NCBI RefSeq assembly: GCF_000738085.1
Contig: NZ_JPRS01000025.1
Location: forward strand, 1 to 39,335
Direction: 5' to 3'
From: Cryobacterium sp. MLB-32
Lineage (GTDB): Bacteria > Actinomycetota > Actinomycetes > Actinomycetales > Microbacteriaceae
Length of the DNA stretch: 39,335 nt
Positions 1 to 10,792 of the stretch are shown here, piece by piece. Under the pieces are notes generated by a model. The model was not told the origin of the DNA. It ran no database searches and worked only from the letters and a program-made list of their open reading frames with translations. The position numbers and the translations under genes are program-made. Each line of letters starts with the position of its first letter. Position 1 is the first letter of the stretch.

Positions 1-1
1 T

Positions 2-487
2 GAAAACCAGGATGCCCTGCGGCTGGTCCGCTCGCACACCACCACACCTCTTGCCATCGGTGAGGTTTTCAACACCGTCTGGGATTACCAGACGCTGATC
101 AAGGATCAACTCATCGATTATGTGCGGTCGGCTGTGACCCACACCGGAGGCATTTCCCCGATGAAGAAGATCCTGGACTATGCGGCCCAATATCAGATCA
201 AGTCCGGCATTCACGGTCCGACCGACATTTCGCCTGTTGGGATGGCTGCCGCCCTCCACCTCGACCTTGCGATCCACAACTTCGGAATCCAGGAGTACAT
301 GCAACACGGCGATGCCACCAACAGCGTCTTCGACCAATCGTTCAGCTTTACCGACGGATATCTGCACCCCGGCAATAAGACGGGACTCGGTGTGGAATTG
401 AACGTCGATGAAGCCGGAAAGTACCCCTACCAAACGGCATATTTGCCGTTCAATCGACTGGCCGACGGAACCGTTCACGACTGGTAG
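2..487 (+). CDS. ManD/RspA-type mannonate (sugar acid) dehydratase, C-terminal part
   Basis: C-terminal 161 residues of an enolase-superfamily acid-sugar dehydratase; the 5' part lies outside the window. The reading frame is open from base 2 to the TAG at 485. Visible family marks are the last metal-ligand region (LAIGEVFN), the His-containing segment HGPTDISPVG, and the tail motif YQTAYLPFNRLADGTVHDW. These fit the ManD/RspA group, whose members dehydrate D-mannonate and/or D-gluconate to 2-keto-3-deoxygluconate in hexuronate catabolism, using Mg2+. Some members of this group have very low activity, so the substrate cannot be fixed from the tail alone. The neighbours downstream are unrelated translation genes. 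Confidence 0.85.
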   Translation, partial: ENQDALRLVRSHTTTPLAIGEVFNTVWDYQTLIKDQLIDYVRSAVTHTGGISPMKKILDYAAQYQIKSGIHGPTDISPVGMAAALHLDLAIHNFGIQEYMQHGDATNSVFDQSFSFTDGYLHPGNKTGLGVELNVDEAGKYPYQTAYLPFNRLADGTVHDW

Positions 488-532
488 GGCCGTCGGCGAC
501 ACGCCCGAGCTGCGCCGGGCCCGCGAAACGTG

Positions 533-538
533 TAAAGT
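533..538 (+). promoter_or_regulatory. -10-like box TAAAGT upstream of rplY
   Basis: TAAAGT is a reasonable actinobacterial -10 hexamer. It would start transcription near 545, just ahead of the hairpin at 560-597, and give a 5' UTR of about 180 nt before rplY. No convincing -35 is seen. Confidence 0.4.
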
Positions 539-559
539 TGGGAACTGAACTTCGGCGAG

Positions 560-597
560 GGATGCCGCCTGCCCGGGAAACCGGGCCACAGGCATCC
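560..597 (+). promoter_or_regulatory. Structured hairpin with GAAA tetraloop in the rplY leader
   Basis: Two stacked stems: GGATGCC (560-566) pairs with GGCATCC (591-597), and GCCCGG (571-576) pairs with CCGGGC (581-586) closing a GAAA tetraloop. The internal loop is gcct/caca. No T-tract follows directly, so it does not look like a simple terminator. It lies near the probable 5' end of the rplY mRNA and could be a ribosomal-protein leader; this function is inferred. Confidence 0.5.
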
Positions 598-725
598 GTT
601 ATCGACGCGGCGGACGAGACTTTGGGCTTTTCCTCACGCTGACATGCGTTCGAGTTGACAGCACCAAACAACGACGCTGCACCAGACAACGATCAGGACC
701 CATAGGGTTCGCAAGGAGATACATC

Positions 726-1319
726 ATGGCTAAAGAGATCAACAAGGTAACCGTTGAACTGCGCGAGAAGTTCGGCAAGGGTGCGGCCCGCAAGCTGCGC
801 GTGCTGGGCATGATCCCCGCCGTCATTTACGGCCACGGCACCGAGCCCGTGCACGTGTCGCTTCCCTCGCACCGCATGGGACTGCTGCTGCGCCGCGCGA
901 ACGCGATCCTCGACCTTGACATCAACGGCACGAGCCAGCTCGTTCTGGTGAAGGACGTTCAGAAGGACCCGTTCCTCGCCATCGTCGAGCACATCGACCT
1001 CATCGTCGTGCGTAAGGGCGAAAAGGTGCAGGTTGAGGTTCAGATCCACATGACCGGTGAGTCCTTCCCCGGAACGCTGGCCGACTTCGACACCAAGACC
1101 CTTCTTCTCGAGGTCGAGGCCACCGACATCCCCGAGCGCCTTACGGTCTCGATCGAGGGCCTCGAAGACGGCGCGCAGATTCACGCGTCCGAGATCGAGC
1201 TGCCCGCCGGCGCCGTGCTCATCTCTGAGCCCGACACCCTGGTCATCAACGTGCAGACGCCGCGTGGCGAGGAAGCTCCCGTTGCCGCTCCCGAGCCCGA
1301 CGAGACGCCTGCCGCGTAG
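726..1319 (+). CDS. rplY: 50S ribosomal protein L25/general stress protein Ctc
   Basis: 197-residue L25 of the long Ctc/TL5 type, which binds 5S rRNA in the large ribosomal subunit. The N-terminal L25 domain (about residues 1-95) carries LREKFGKGAARKLR and the IPAVIYGHG motif. It is followed by the TL5-type beta domain (about 100-180) and an acidic Ala/Pro/Glu tail. The ATG is preceded by AAGGAGA (712-718) at normal spacing. pth follows within 40 nt, the usual order in Actinobacteria, so the two are probably cotranscribed. A long, hairpin-bearing leader precedes the gene. Confidence 0.96.
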   Translation: MAKEINKVTVELREKFGKGAARKLRVLGMIPAVIYGHGTEPVHVSLPSHRMGLLLRRANAILDLDINGTSQLVLVKDVQKDPFLAIVEHIDLIVVRKGEKVQVEVQIHMTGESFPGTLADFDTKTLLLEVEATDIPERLTVSIEGLEDGAQIHASEIELPAGAVLISEPDTLVINVQTPRGEEAPVAAPEPDETPAA

Positions 1320-1357
1320 TCATCCCCTTCTGGTTCCGTCGTAAGCGGAGGATTCCA

Positions 1358-1942
1358 CTGGACGAGAATCTCTGGCTGGTAGTCGGGCTCGGTAACCCCG
1401 GGCCCGACTACTCCGGTAATCGCCACAATGTCGGCCATATGGTGCTGGCCCAGCTGGCGGAGCGCCTGCACGCCAATTTCAAGAATCACAAGACCGCGGC
1501 ATCGGTCGCCGAAGGTCGCAGCGCGCCCGGCGGCCCGAAGCTTGTGCTGGCAAAACCCAACACTTTTATGAATGTGTCCGGACGCCCCGTTGCGGCGCTC
1601 CTGCGCTTTTACTCGCTCGAGCCGTCGCACCTCATCGTGGTGCACGATGACCTCGACATTCCATTCGATACCCTGAAACTCAAGGTCGGTGGCGGCCACG
1701 GCGGCCACAATGGCCTTCGCGACATCATCGCCGCCACGGGCACGGGAGATTTCATCCGCGTGCGCATGGGCATCGGCCGTCCACCCGGCCGGCAGCCGGC
1801 CGCGGACTTCGTACTCCACGACTTCACGTCGTCCGAGCGCGCCGTGCTGCCCAACATTCTCACGGATGCCACGGACGCGATCGATCTCATCGCGAGCGAC
1901 GGGCTCACCGCGGCCCAGCAACGATTCCACGCCCCCTCCTGA
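1358..1942 (+). CDS. pth: Peptidyl-tRNA hydrolase (probable CTG start)
   Basis: Cleaves peptidyl-tRNA released from stalled ribosomes, recycling tRNA. The first ATG in frame (1439) would remove the conserved N-terminus that carries LWLVVGLGNPGPDYSGNRHN, including the Asn and His of the active site, so the gene must start upstream. The only plausible codon is CTG at 1358, placed 6 nt after a perfect GGAGG (1347-1351); there is no ATG, GTG or TTG in frame between the rplY stop and there. From CTG the protein has 194 residues, normal for Pth. Other family marks are LAKPNTFMNVSGRPV, VVHDDLDIP and GGHGGHNGLRDI. Confidence 0.93.
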   Translation: MDENLWLVVGLGNPGPDYSGNRHNVGHMVLAQLAERLHANFKNHKTAASVAEGRSAPGGPKLVLAKPNTFMNVSGRPVAALLRFYSLEPSHLIVVHDDLDIPFDTLKLKVGGGHGGHNGLRDIIAATGTGDFIRVRMGIGRPPGRQPAADFVLHDFTSSERAVLPNILTDATDAIDLIASDGLTAAQQRFHAPS

Positions 1943-2017
1943 CAGTCGCGGCCTGATCTGGACGGGCTCGATCCGAGCGGCTGTCGAGATCAGGATGCGG
2001 CTGTCAGCGGGGTTGCG

Positions 2018-2023
2018 TAGACT
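2018..2023 (+). promoter_or_regulatory. -10 box TAGACT for a leaderless mfd mRNA
   Basis: TAGACT ends 6 nt before the GTG at 2030, so initiation 7 nt downstream would begin at the start codon. No Shine-Dalgarno sequence lies at normal distance from that GTG. No clear -35. Confidence 0.5.
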
Positions 2024-2029
2024 CGACCG

Positions 2030-5000
2030 GTGATCCTTCAGGCTTAATCGCTGCGCTCAAGCGCGCCTCCACGTTCGATAGCGCCCTCGCCTATGCGAGC
2101 CGTGACGCCGATTTCTCACTCACGGAGGGGCTGCGAGCGCCCTTGCTGGCTGCGCTCCTCGAGCAACGCAGCGACGAGGCCCAGGCCCTGTTCGTGATTA
2201 CGGCGACCGGCCGCGAATCGGAAGCGCTGCGCGACAACCTGGCAGCCTTCGCCTGTGACGCGGAGATCATCGACTTTCCGGCCTGGGAGACCCTGCCGCA
2301 CGAGCGGCTGAGCCCGAGCGCCGAGATCGTCGGCAACCGGCTCCACGCCCTGCGCCGCATGCGCGAGTGGGAAGAGACGTCCGTCGGTGACCGACGCCCG
2401 CTCATCGTCGTCGCCTCGGTGCGCGCAGCCCTGCAACCGGTGGCCGACAACCTCACCGACTACGAGCCCATCGAGCTGCGGGTCTCGGCACGCGGCCACG
2501 ACCTCGCAGCCATCGCCGTGCAACTTGTGGACGTCGCCTACGCCCGCGTGGACATGGTGACCCGGCGCGGTGAGTTCGCTGTTCGCGGCGGAATCCTCGA
2601 CGTGTTCCCGCCCGTGGCCTCGCATCCGTTCCGCATCGAATTCTTCGGAGATGAGGTCGACCAGATCCGCCAATTCTCCGTGGCAGACCAGCGTTCGCTC
2701 CCCGAACCGGTCGACGCCGTGAGCCTTCCGCCGAGTCGTGAACTGCTGCTGAGCCCCGCCGTGCGCCAACGTGCCCGCGAAATGGAGAGCGAGTTTCCGA
2801 GTCTCTCCAGCATGCTCGCCAAGATTGCCGAGGGAATCCCCGTGGAGGGCATGGAGAGTCTCGCGCCCGCGCTCGTCGACCGTCTCGTGCCCGTCACGCA
2901 CTATCTGCCCGCCCGGGCTGCCGTCGCCGTGATCTCACCCGAGCGTGTGGCAAGCCGGGCGATCAGCCTGGCCGAGACCAACCGGGAGTTTTTGGGGGCG
3001 GCGTGGAGCGCCGCCACGGCCGGCGCCGACTCGCCCATCGACCTGGAGTCGGGGGACTTCCTCACGCTGGGTCGCCTGCGGGACTCCGTGACCTACTCGC
3101 GTCCGGGCGCGCCGGCATCCGGCCACTCGTGGTGGACCCTGAGCACGTTCCAGGCCGCACCCACGGACGTCGAGACCCTCCCGGAACACCGGGAGATGGA
3201 CGAACTCCTCACCATTCGCATCGACGCGGACGCGGTGCCGAGCTTCCAGGGCAACGTGGAAGGCGCGGTCGGGCATGTGTCCGCACGGTTGAAAGACGGC
3301 TGGACCGTGGGGATCGTGGCACAGGGCACAGGCCTCGTGGAGCGCGCCGCGCAGGTGCTCGCCGAGCACGAACTGCCGGCCCGCGTGGTCGACATGTGGC
3401 CGAACGACCCCGAACCGGGTATTGCTTACCTGCTTAAGGCCGGTGTCGACCACGGCTTCGAGGTTGCGCAGAACAAGCTCACGCTGATCAGCGAATCCGA
3501 GTTCTATGGACGTACCGCCGGCTACGACGCCAGACAGGTGAAGAAACTCGCCAGCAGGCGCAAGAATGTGGTCGATCCCCTGCAGCTCAAGGCCGGTGAC
3601 CATGTCGTGCACCAGACGCACGGCATCGGGCGCTTCCTTGAACTCACCCAGCGCGAGGTGTCCAGCGGCGGGCGCAACCCGATCAAGACCACGCGCGAGT
3701 ACCTCGTGCTCGAGTACGCGCCGTCAAAGCGCGGGCATCCGGGAGACAAGCTGTATGTTCCCACTGACCAGCTCGACCTCGTCTCGCGTTACGTGGGCGG
3801 CGAAGCGCCGGCGCTGAGCAAGATGGGCGGCAGCGACTGGTCATCGGCCAAGACCAAGGCCCGCAAGGCCGTGCGCGACATCGCCGTCGAACTGGTCAAG
3901 CTCTACTCGGCCCGAATGGCGAGCAAGGGCCACGCCTTCGCTCCCGACACACCGTGGCAGCGCGAACTCGAGGAAGCCTTCCCGTTCGTGGAAACGCCCG
4001 ACCAACTGACCACCATCGACGAGGTGAAGGCCGACATGGAGCGGCCCATTCCGATGGACCGCCTGCTCTCGGGCGACGTGGGATTCGGCAAGACCGAGGT
4101 CGCGGTGCGCGCCGCGTTCAAGGCCATTCAAGACGGCAAGCAGGTCGCCATGCTCGTGCCGACGACCCTGCTCGTGAGCCAGCACATGGAGACCTTCAAG
4201 GAGCGGTTTGCCGGTTTCCCCGTGCACCTGCGGGCCCTATCCCGTTTCCAGACCGAGAAGGAGTCCCGCGAGACGATCGCCGGAATGCTCGATGGAACGG
4301 TCGATGTGGTCATCGGCACGCACCGCCTGCTCTCGCCGTCGATCATCTTCAAAGACCTCGGGCTCGTGATCATCGATGAGGAGCAGCGCTTCGGAGTGGA
4401 GCACAAGGACGCGCTGAAGAAGCTCAAGACCAACGTGGATATCCTCGCGATGAGTGCGACACCGATTCCGCGGTCCCTCGAGATGGCCGTCACCGGCATC
4501 CGGGAAATGTCGACGCTCGCCACCCCTCCGGAGGACCGCCACCCGATCCTGACGTTCGTGGGCCCGTACTCCGAGCGGCAGGTTGCCGCGGCCATTCGTC
4601 GTGAACTGTTGCGGGAGGGCCAGATCTTCTTCGTGCACAACCGGGTGACGAGCATCAATCGCGTGGCCGCGCAGCTCGCCGAACTGGTGCCGGAGGCTCG
4701 CATCGCCGTGGCGCACGGCCAGCTGCCGGAGGCGCAGCTCGAACAGGTCGTGGGTGATTTCTGGGAGCGTAAGTTCGACATTCTCGTGTCGACGACGATC
4801 ATCGAGACCGGGCTCGACATCGCCAACGCGAACACGATCATCATCGACCGCGCCGACAAGTTCGGACTCAGTCAGCTGCACCAGTTGCGCGGGCGTGTCG
4901 GGCGCGGACGTGAACGCGCCTACGCGTACTTTCTGTACGACGCCAACAAGCCGCTCTCCGAAATGGCGCACGATCGCCTGTCGACGATCGCGGCCAACAA

Positions 5001-5673
5001 CGAACTCGGCGCCGGCATGCAGGTGGCCTTGAAGGACCTCGAGATTCGTGGCGCGGGCAACCTGCTCGGCGGTGAACAGGCTGGACACATCGCGGGGGTT
5101 GGCTTCGACCTCTACCTGCGCATGATCGGCGAGGCCGTGAGCGCCTTCCGTGGCGACGTTGCGGAAGGACAGACCGAGCTGCGGCTCGAACTCCCGGTGG
5201 ACGCGCACATCCCCCACGACTTCGTGGACAGCGAGCGGCTGCGCCTGGAGGCCTACCAAAAGCTCTCGAGCGCCAGCTCACCCACCGCCACGGCCGACCA
5301 GATCGACCTCGTGCTGGACGAGCTCACGGATCGCTACGGCGACCCGCCCACGCCCGTGCGGAACCTCGTGGCCGTCTCGCGACTGCGCTGGCAGGCGCAA
5401 CAGGCCGGGTTGAGCGAGGTCGTCGCGATGGGCTCCAATCTTCGGATTTCCTCCGCCGACCTCGCCGATTCTATTCAGATCCGGCTGCGCCGCATGTACC
5501 CCGGTGCGAAGTACACGCCGACGAACGGCGCGCTCATCGTGCCGCTGCCGCGCACGAGCACCGACCCGCGCACGAGCGGCCCGGTCGATGACGCTACGCT
5601 CATCGCCTGGACCGACACGCTTCTCGGCGCGATCTTCCCGCGCCCGGTTGAGGTCGCGGTTTCGGCCACGTAG
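2030..5673 (+). CDS. mfd: Transcription-repair coupling factor Mfd (apparent 1-nt deletion at codon 5)
   Basis: Displaces RNA polymerase stalled at DNA lesions and recruits UvrA. Order seen: UvrB-like N-terminal region (FVITATGRESEALRDNL, FPAWETLPHERLSP), RNAP-interacting domain (KAGDHVVHQTHGIGRFLEL), Walker A GDVGFGKTE (about residue 680), DEEQ box (IIDEEQRFGVEHKD), SATPIPRSLEMA, a translocation motif near 4800-4930 with GRVGRGRERAYAYFLY, and a C-terminal D7-like region. About 1,214 residues, the family size. The frame from the TTG at 2143 is intact, but protein-like sequence (GLIAALKRASTFDSALAYA) continues upstream to 2041. There it lacks a start and is one base out of frame with GTG-ATC-CTT-CAG at 2030. 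A GG at 2041-2042 where GGG would restore MILQGLIAALK suggests a one-base deletion, real or a sequencing error. Confidence 0.93.
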
Positions 5674-5697
5674 GCCCACACACACCCGCACAACACG

Positions 5698-5730
5698 AAG
5701 GCCCCGCCGCTCGATGAGCGGCGGGGCCTT
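5698..5730. terminator. Bidirectional terminator between mfd and nhaA
   Basis: Perfect 15-bp inverted repeat (5698-5712 with 5716-5730) and a 3-nt GAT loop. The arms begin AAGG and end CCTT. It lies 24 nt after the mfd stop and just beyond the nhaA stop, serving the two convergent genes. Confidence 0.85.
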
Positions 5731-5746
5731 CTGCGGTTCGACTGAC

Positions 5747-7204
5747 CTACTTCTCGGCCTGCTTTTCGGTCTGGTACACGTCGGGAACGCCGTCGTTGTC
5801 GGCGTCCAGAGCGTCCTTTGCCGCCAAGCGACCATAGTGTCGATTACGGCTGCGGAGCACGACCGTCGCGGCCAACGCCGCGAGCACCGATCCCATCAGG
5901 ATGGCGATCTTGGCGTGCTCGTCATGCGGGCTATCCTGACCGAAGCCGAGCTCGCTGATGAGCAGCGACACGGTGAACCCCACCCCGGCGAGAAGGGCCA
6001 CCCCGGCCACGTCGATCCAGGCCAGATCGGGGTCGAGGGCTGCCTTGGTCGTCTTCGTGACGATGATGGTCGCGAGCAGCACGCCGACCGGCTTGCCCAC
6101 CACGAGTGCCACAACGATGCCGATGGAGACCGGGTCGGTGATGGCCCGCATGAAGCCCTCGGCTCCGCCGATCGCCACCCCGGCAGAGAAGAACGCGAAG
6201 ACGGGAATGGCAAACCCCGATGACAACGGGCGGATGCGGTGTTCGAGCGTCTCGGCAAGGCCGGGTCCGGCATCCGGCCCGCCGCCTCGTGCGCTGCGGA
6301 GCACCGGAACGGCGAATCCGAGGAGAACGCCGGCCACCGTGGCGTGTACGCCCGAGGCGTGCACCAGCGCCCACACGACAAAGCCGATCGGCAGCAGGAC
6401 GGCCCACGCGGCGAAGGCCCGGGTCCCGAAGAAGTGGGAGTACTTGTGCGTGAGGATCCAGTAGAGCGCGAGCGGAACGATCGCGACCAGCAGCGGCACG
6501 AAGGCGATGTCCGTCGTGTAGAAGAACGCGATGATGGCGATGGCCAGGAGGTCATCGACGACGGCCAGGGTCAGCAGGAAGATGCGCAGGGCGGCGGGCA
6601 GCTTGCTGCCGATGACGGCCAATACGGCGAGGGCGAAGGCGATGTCCGTCGCGGTCGGGATCGCCCAGCCGCGCAGGGCATCGGAACCGCTGTTGAGGTT
6701 GATCAGGGTGTAGAAGATGGCCGGAACGATGACGCCGCCGACCGCCGCAGCCACCGGAACGATGGCGCGATTGACGCTGCGCAGGTCTCCCGCGACGAAT
6801 TCACGCTTGAGCTCCAGCCCGGCGAGGAAGAAGAAGATGGCCAGGAAGCCATCGGCCGCCCAGGTGCCGAGGCTCAGCTTGAGATGCCACGGCTCGTAGC
6901 CGACCTGGAGATTACGGAACGCAAAGTAGGCGTCGGCGAAGAACGGCGTGTTCGACATGATGAGGGCGGCCAGGGTGGCCACCAGCAGGATGGCGCCGCC
7001 GACGGTTTCCTTGCGCAGGATGAGTGAGATGCGCTGGAATTCTAGAAAGCTGCCACGACGCAGTACAGGGCCGGACCTGTCAGGACGGTTGGCGGGAGAA
7101 ACGGGAGCAGGCGAATTTTTGGGCACGTACGGGTCCTCAAAGTTTTTGGCGCTAAATATCGAACTGCCGACCAGACTTCCCGGCTCACCACGGCTAGAAT
7201 ACAC
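5747..7204 (-). CDS. nhaA: Na+/H+ antiporter NhaA
   Basis: Inner-membrane Na+(Li+)/H+ antiporter for pH and sodium homeostasis. 485 residues, longer than E. coli NhaA (388) because of about 60 extra N-terminal residues and a C-terminal extension. The core has [32 protein letters not shown], the ion-binding Asp pair in [17 protein letters not shown], and VGKPVG. The last residues contain DADNDGVPD, a DxDxDGxxD calcium-loop pattern. The GTG start at 7204 has AGGAGG 3 nt upstream; an internal GTG giving VPKNSPAP is an alternative. The gene is divergent from mazG and convergent with mfd. Confidence 0.94.
   Translation of the reverse strand: MYSSRGEPGSLVGSSIFSAKNFEDPYVPKNSPAPVSPANRPDRSGPVLRRGSFLEFQRISLILRKETVGGAILLVATLAALIMSNTPFFADAYFAFRNLQVGYEPWHLKLSLGTWAADGFLAIFFFLAGLELKREFVAGDLRSVNRAIVPVAAAVGGVIVPAIFYTLINLNSGSDALRGWAIPTATDIAFALAVLAVIGSKLPAALRIFLLTLAVVDDLLAIAIIAFFYTTDIAFVPLLVAIVPLALYWILTHKYSHFFGTRAFAAWAVLLPIGFVVWALVHASGVHATVAGVLLGFAVPVLRSARGGGPDAGPGLAETLEHRIRPLSSGFAIPVFAFFSAGVAIGGAEGFMRAITDPVSIGIVVALVVGKPVGVLLATIIVTKTTKAALDPDLAWIDVAGVALLAGVGFTVSLLISELGFGQDSPHDEHAKIAILMGSVLAALAATVVLRSRNRHYGRLAAKDALDADNDGVPDVYQTEKQAEK
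7195..7200 (+). promoter_or_regulatory. -10-like box TAGAAT upstream of mazG
   Basis: TAGAAT would start transcription near 7207, giving a leader of about 70 nt to the mazG start. It overlaps the first codons of divergent nhaA. No strong -35. Confidence 0.4.
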
Positions 7205-7275
7205 GGCCCTCCTGAATAGACCCAGACGGGGGGCCTGCCGCAGGATTAAGCTGGGAGGGACGAAGGAGATTTCCC

Positions 7276-7998
7276 GTGACAGAAACCGTCAGTTCTCTCG
7301 ATACCCTCATTGCCACCGTCGCGCGGTTGCGCGCGCCGGGCGGGTGCGCGTGGGACGCCGACCAGTCCCACGAGTCCCTCGTGCAATATCTGGTCGAAGA
7401 GTCCCACGAACTCGTCGAGGCGATCGAGTCGGGCAGCCGTGACGACCTGCTGGAAGAGCTGGGAGATGTGCTGTATCAGGTGCTCTTTCACTCCGACCTG
7501 GCCAAGAATACTGCTGGCGAAGACTTCGACATCCAGGATGTCGCGGCGCACATGAACGCCAAGATGATCGGGCGGCATCCTCACGTCTTCGGAGATCTCA
7601 GGCTGGATACGGCCTCCGATGTGTCGGCCGCCTGGGACGGGTTCAAGGCGCAGGAGAAGCCAGAGCGCACGAGTGTGCTCGACGGCATCCCACTAGGAAT
7701 GCCCGCATTGGCTCTCGCCGACAAGGTGCTCGGCCGGGCCGAGAAGATCGGCTTGATCGAGCCGGAGGCGGCCTTCCCGCTGCCGATCGACAGCGAGGAC
7801 CAGCTCGGCCCCCTGCTGCTGGCCATTGTGTCCACGGCGAGAGCCAAGGGCCTCGACGCCGAGCGTGCGCTGCGCAGCGCCCTCCGCGGACTGCAGGGTG
7901 AGATTCGTCAGGCCGAGGCCTCCATGTCGCCGAACTCCGTGCGCGCGGCGGATGTGGACGCCTTCGATGCGGGAATCATCGGGCTGGCTCGGGACTGA
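7276..7998 (+). CDS. mazG: MazG-type nucleoside triphosphate pyrophosphohydrolase
   Basis: Hydrolyses (d)NTPs to NMP and pyrophosphate, a house-cleaning role; in some bacteria it also affects (p)ppGpp pools. The single clear MazG domain is at about residues 20-125. Its metal-binding signature is [11 protein letters not shown] followed by [18 protein letters not shown] (EExxE...ExxD), then [12 protein letters not shown] and [10 protein letters not shown]. The second half (about 130-240) is weakly conserved, as in actinobacterial MazG. GTG start with GAAGGAGA (7262-7269) at 6 nt. Followed by hisS, which has its own probable promoter. Confidence 0.92.
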   Translation: MTETVSSLDTLIATVARLRAPGGCAWDADQSHESLVQYLVEESHELVEAIESGSRDDLLEELGDVLYQVLFHSDLAKNTAGEDFDIQDVAAHMNAKMIGRHPHVFGDLRLDTASDVSAAWDGFKAQEKPERTSVLDGIPLGMPALALADKVLGRAEKIGLIEPEAAFPLPIDSEDQLGPLLLAIVSTARAKGLDAERALRSALRGLQGEIRQAEASMSPNSVRAADVDAFDAGIIGLARD

Positions 7999-8057
7999 TC
8001 CGAAACGGTCCGGACCCGGTGTCGTCCCGCAGCGCTCGCGGCCCGCCGCTGACCTGA

Positions 8058-8063
8058 CAGAAT
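8058..8063 (+). promoter_or_regulatory. -10 box CAGAAT for a leaderless hisS mRNA
   Basis: CAGAAT lies 6 nt before the hisS ATG at 8070, so the transcript would begin at the start codon. The intervening ttgggg could alternatively act as a weak ribosome binding site. Confidence 0.4.
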
Positions 8064-8069
8064 TGGGGA

Positions 8070-9323
8070 ATGGCAACACCTGTAACCCCTCCCCGTGGCA
8101 TGCGTGACTTCCTCCCCGCCGACAAGGCGTCCAGGGAACATGCTCTCGGGGTGATCCGTCAGAGCTTCTCCGCCCACGGATTCGACGAGATCGAGACCCC
8201 GGTCATGGAAGACGCCGCCCGGCTGCATTCCGGGCTCGGCGGTGACAACGAGAAACTCGCCTTCGCCGTGATGAAGAGAGGGCTCAAAGCGACGGATGTC
8301 GCTGCCGCCGTGGCCGCGGACGACCTTCTGTCGCTCGCCGACCTGGGTCTGCGCTTCGACCTGACAGTTCCGCTCGCACGGTTCTATGCCACGCACCGCG
8401 CGGAACTGCCCACGGTCTTTCGTGCCATCCAGATCGCGCCCGTCTGGCGCGCGGAACGACCGCAGAAGGGACGCTACCGTCAGTTCGTGCAGTGCGACAT
8501 CGACATCATCGGTGAAGCGGGCCCCCTCGCCGAGATCGAGCTGATCACCGCGACCGCGGCCACCCTTGATGCTCTCGGACTCACCGGCTGTTCCATCCGC
8601 ATCAACGACCGCCGCATTCTCACGACGATGCTCGGCCACTGGGGGATTGCCCCCGAGTTGTCCGAACGCGCGCTCATCACGATCGACAAGCTCGACAAAA
8701 TCGGCGTGGACGGCGTCGTCGCCGAGCTCGCCGGCCTGGGCGTCGATACGGCCGGAATCGCCGATACCGTGAACACGCTCGGCGGATCGGGCTGGAACGT
8801 CGGGGCCGAAGCCCCGGACTGGCTCGACCAGACGGCCTTCGCCGATCTGCTCGCCCTCCGCGCGGCCATGCCCGGAGTCGACCTCGTCTTCGATCCCACG
8901 CTCGTGCGTGGAATGGGGTACTACACGGGCACAATCTTCGAGATCTCCCACCCGACCCTCGGCTATTCACTCGGCGGGGGCGGTCGTTACGACGGAATGA
9001 TCGGCCGTTTTCTGGGCACGGATGTTCCGGCGTGCGGGTTCTCGATCGGCTTTGAACGCATCGTCGACCTGCTCGGCGCCGATGACGCATCCACTGCCCG
9101 TGCCGTCGTTCTCGTGCACAATCCCGATGCGAATCCCGCTCAGCTCGTGAACCTCAAGACCGCGCTCGTGGCCGACGGGCTGCGCGTGCGGCTCGAACGC
9201 CGCACCAAGAATCTCAAGGCGCTGCTCGACCGGGCCGCCGAAGCAGGCTTCGGACGTTTTGCTTTTGTGGGGAATGACACCACGACTGCGGCCGAACTTG
9301 AATTCAAGGACCTCGGGACCTGA
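8070..9323 (+). CDS. hisS: Histidine--tRNA ligase
   Basis: Class II aminoacyl-tRNA synthetase charging tRNA-His. 417 residues. Class II motif 1 is in PRGMRDFLP...FDEIETPVME, motif 2 in FRAIQIAPVWRAERPQKGRY. The histidine-specific loops are VRGMGYYTGTIFE and SLGGGGRYDGMIG, and motif 3 is GFSIGFERI. The C-terminal anticodon-binding domain runs from about residue 330. The ATG is the only start that preserves the N-terminal TPPRGMRDF. Upstream gene is mazG, downstream is eno after an 87-nt gap. Confidence 0.97.
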   Translation: MATPVTPPRGMRDFLPADKASREHALGVIRQSFSAHGFDEIETPVMEDAARLHSGLGGDNEKLAFAVMKRGLKATDVAAAVAADDLLSLADLGLRFDLTVPLARFYATHRAELPTVFRAIQIAPVWRAERPQKGRYRQFVQCDIDIIGEAGPLAEIELITATAATLDALGLTGCSIRINDRRILTTMLGHWGIAPELSERALITIDKLDKIGVDGVVAELAGLGVDTAGIADTVNTLGGSGWNVGAEAPDWLDQTAFADLLALRAAMPGVDLVFDPTLVRGMGYYTGTIFEISHPTLGYSLGGGGRYDGMIGRFLGTDVPACGFSIGFERIVDLLGADDASTARAVVLVHNPDANPAQLVNLKTALVADGLRVRLERRTKNLKALLDRAAEAGFGRFAFVGNDTTTAAELEFKDLGT

Positions 9324-9358
9324 CCAGAGCGGCACAGTCCGGTATCACCGGGTTTGGT

Positions 9359-9364
9359 TAGACT
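9359..9364 (+). promoter_or_regulatory. -10 box TAGACT upstream of eno
   Basis: TAGACT is followed 5 nt later by an ATG at 9370. Initiation 6-7 nt downstream would start at or next to that ATG, giving a leader of about 40 nt before the eno GTG. Confidence 0.5.
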
Positions 9365-9369
9365 GACCG

Positions 9370-10691
<1,322 letters not shown>

Positions 10692-10696
10692 CCCGC

Positions 10697-10742
10697 CGGG
10701 GCTCCTGATCCGGCTGAGCCGGTCGGGAGCCCCGTTTTTTTT
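10697..10742 (+). terminator. Rho-independent terminator of eno
   Basis: Outer stem CGGGGCTCC (10697-10705) pairs with GGAGCCCCG (10726-10734). Inside is a second stem CCGGC/GCCGG with a TGA loop. A run of eight T follows (10735-10742). Confidence 0.92.
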
Positions 10743-10792
10743 CACCGAGCACGACACCGAACAGCATGACGAGAACGACGAAGGGAGCCCCA

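Noticed and set aside
10766-10792. ATG at 10766 as the ftsB start
   Set aside because: It has no Shine-Dalgarno, while the in-frame GTG at 10793 has AAGGGAG 5 nt upstream.
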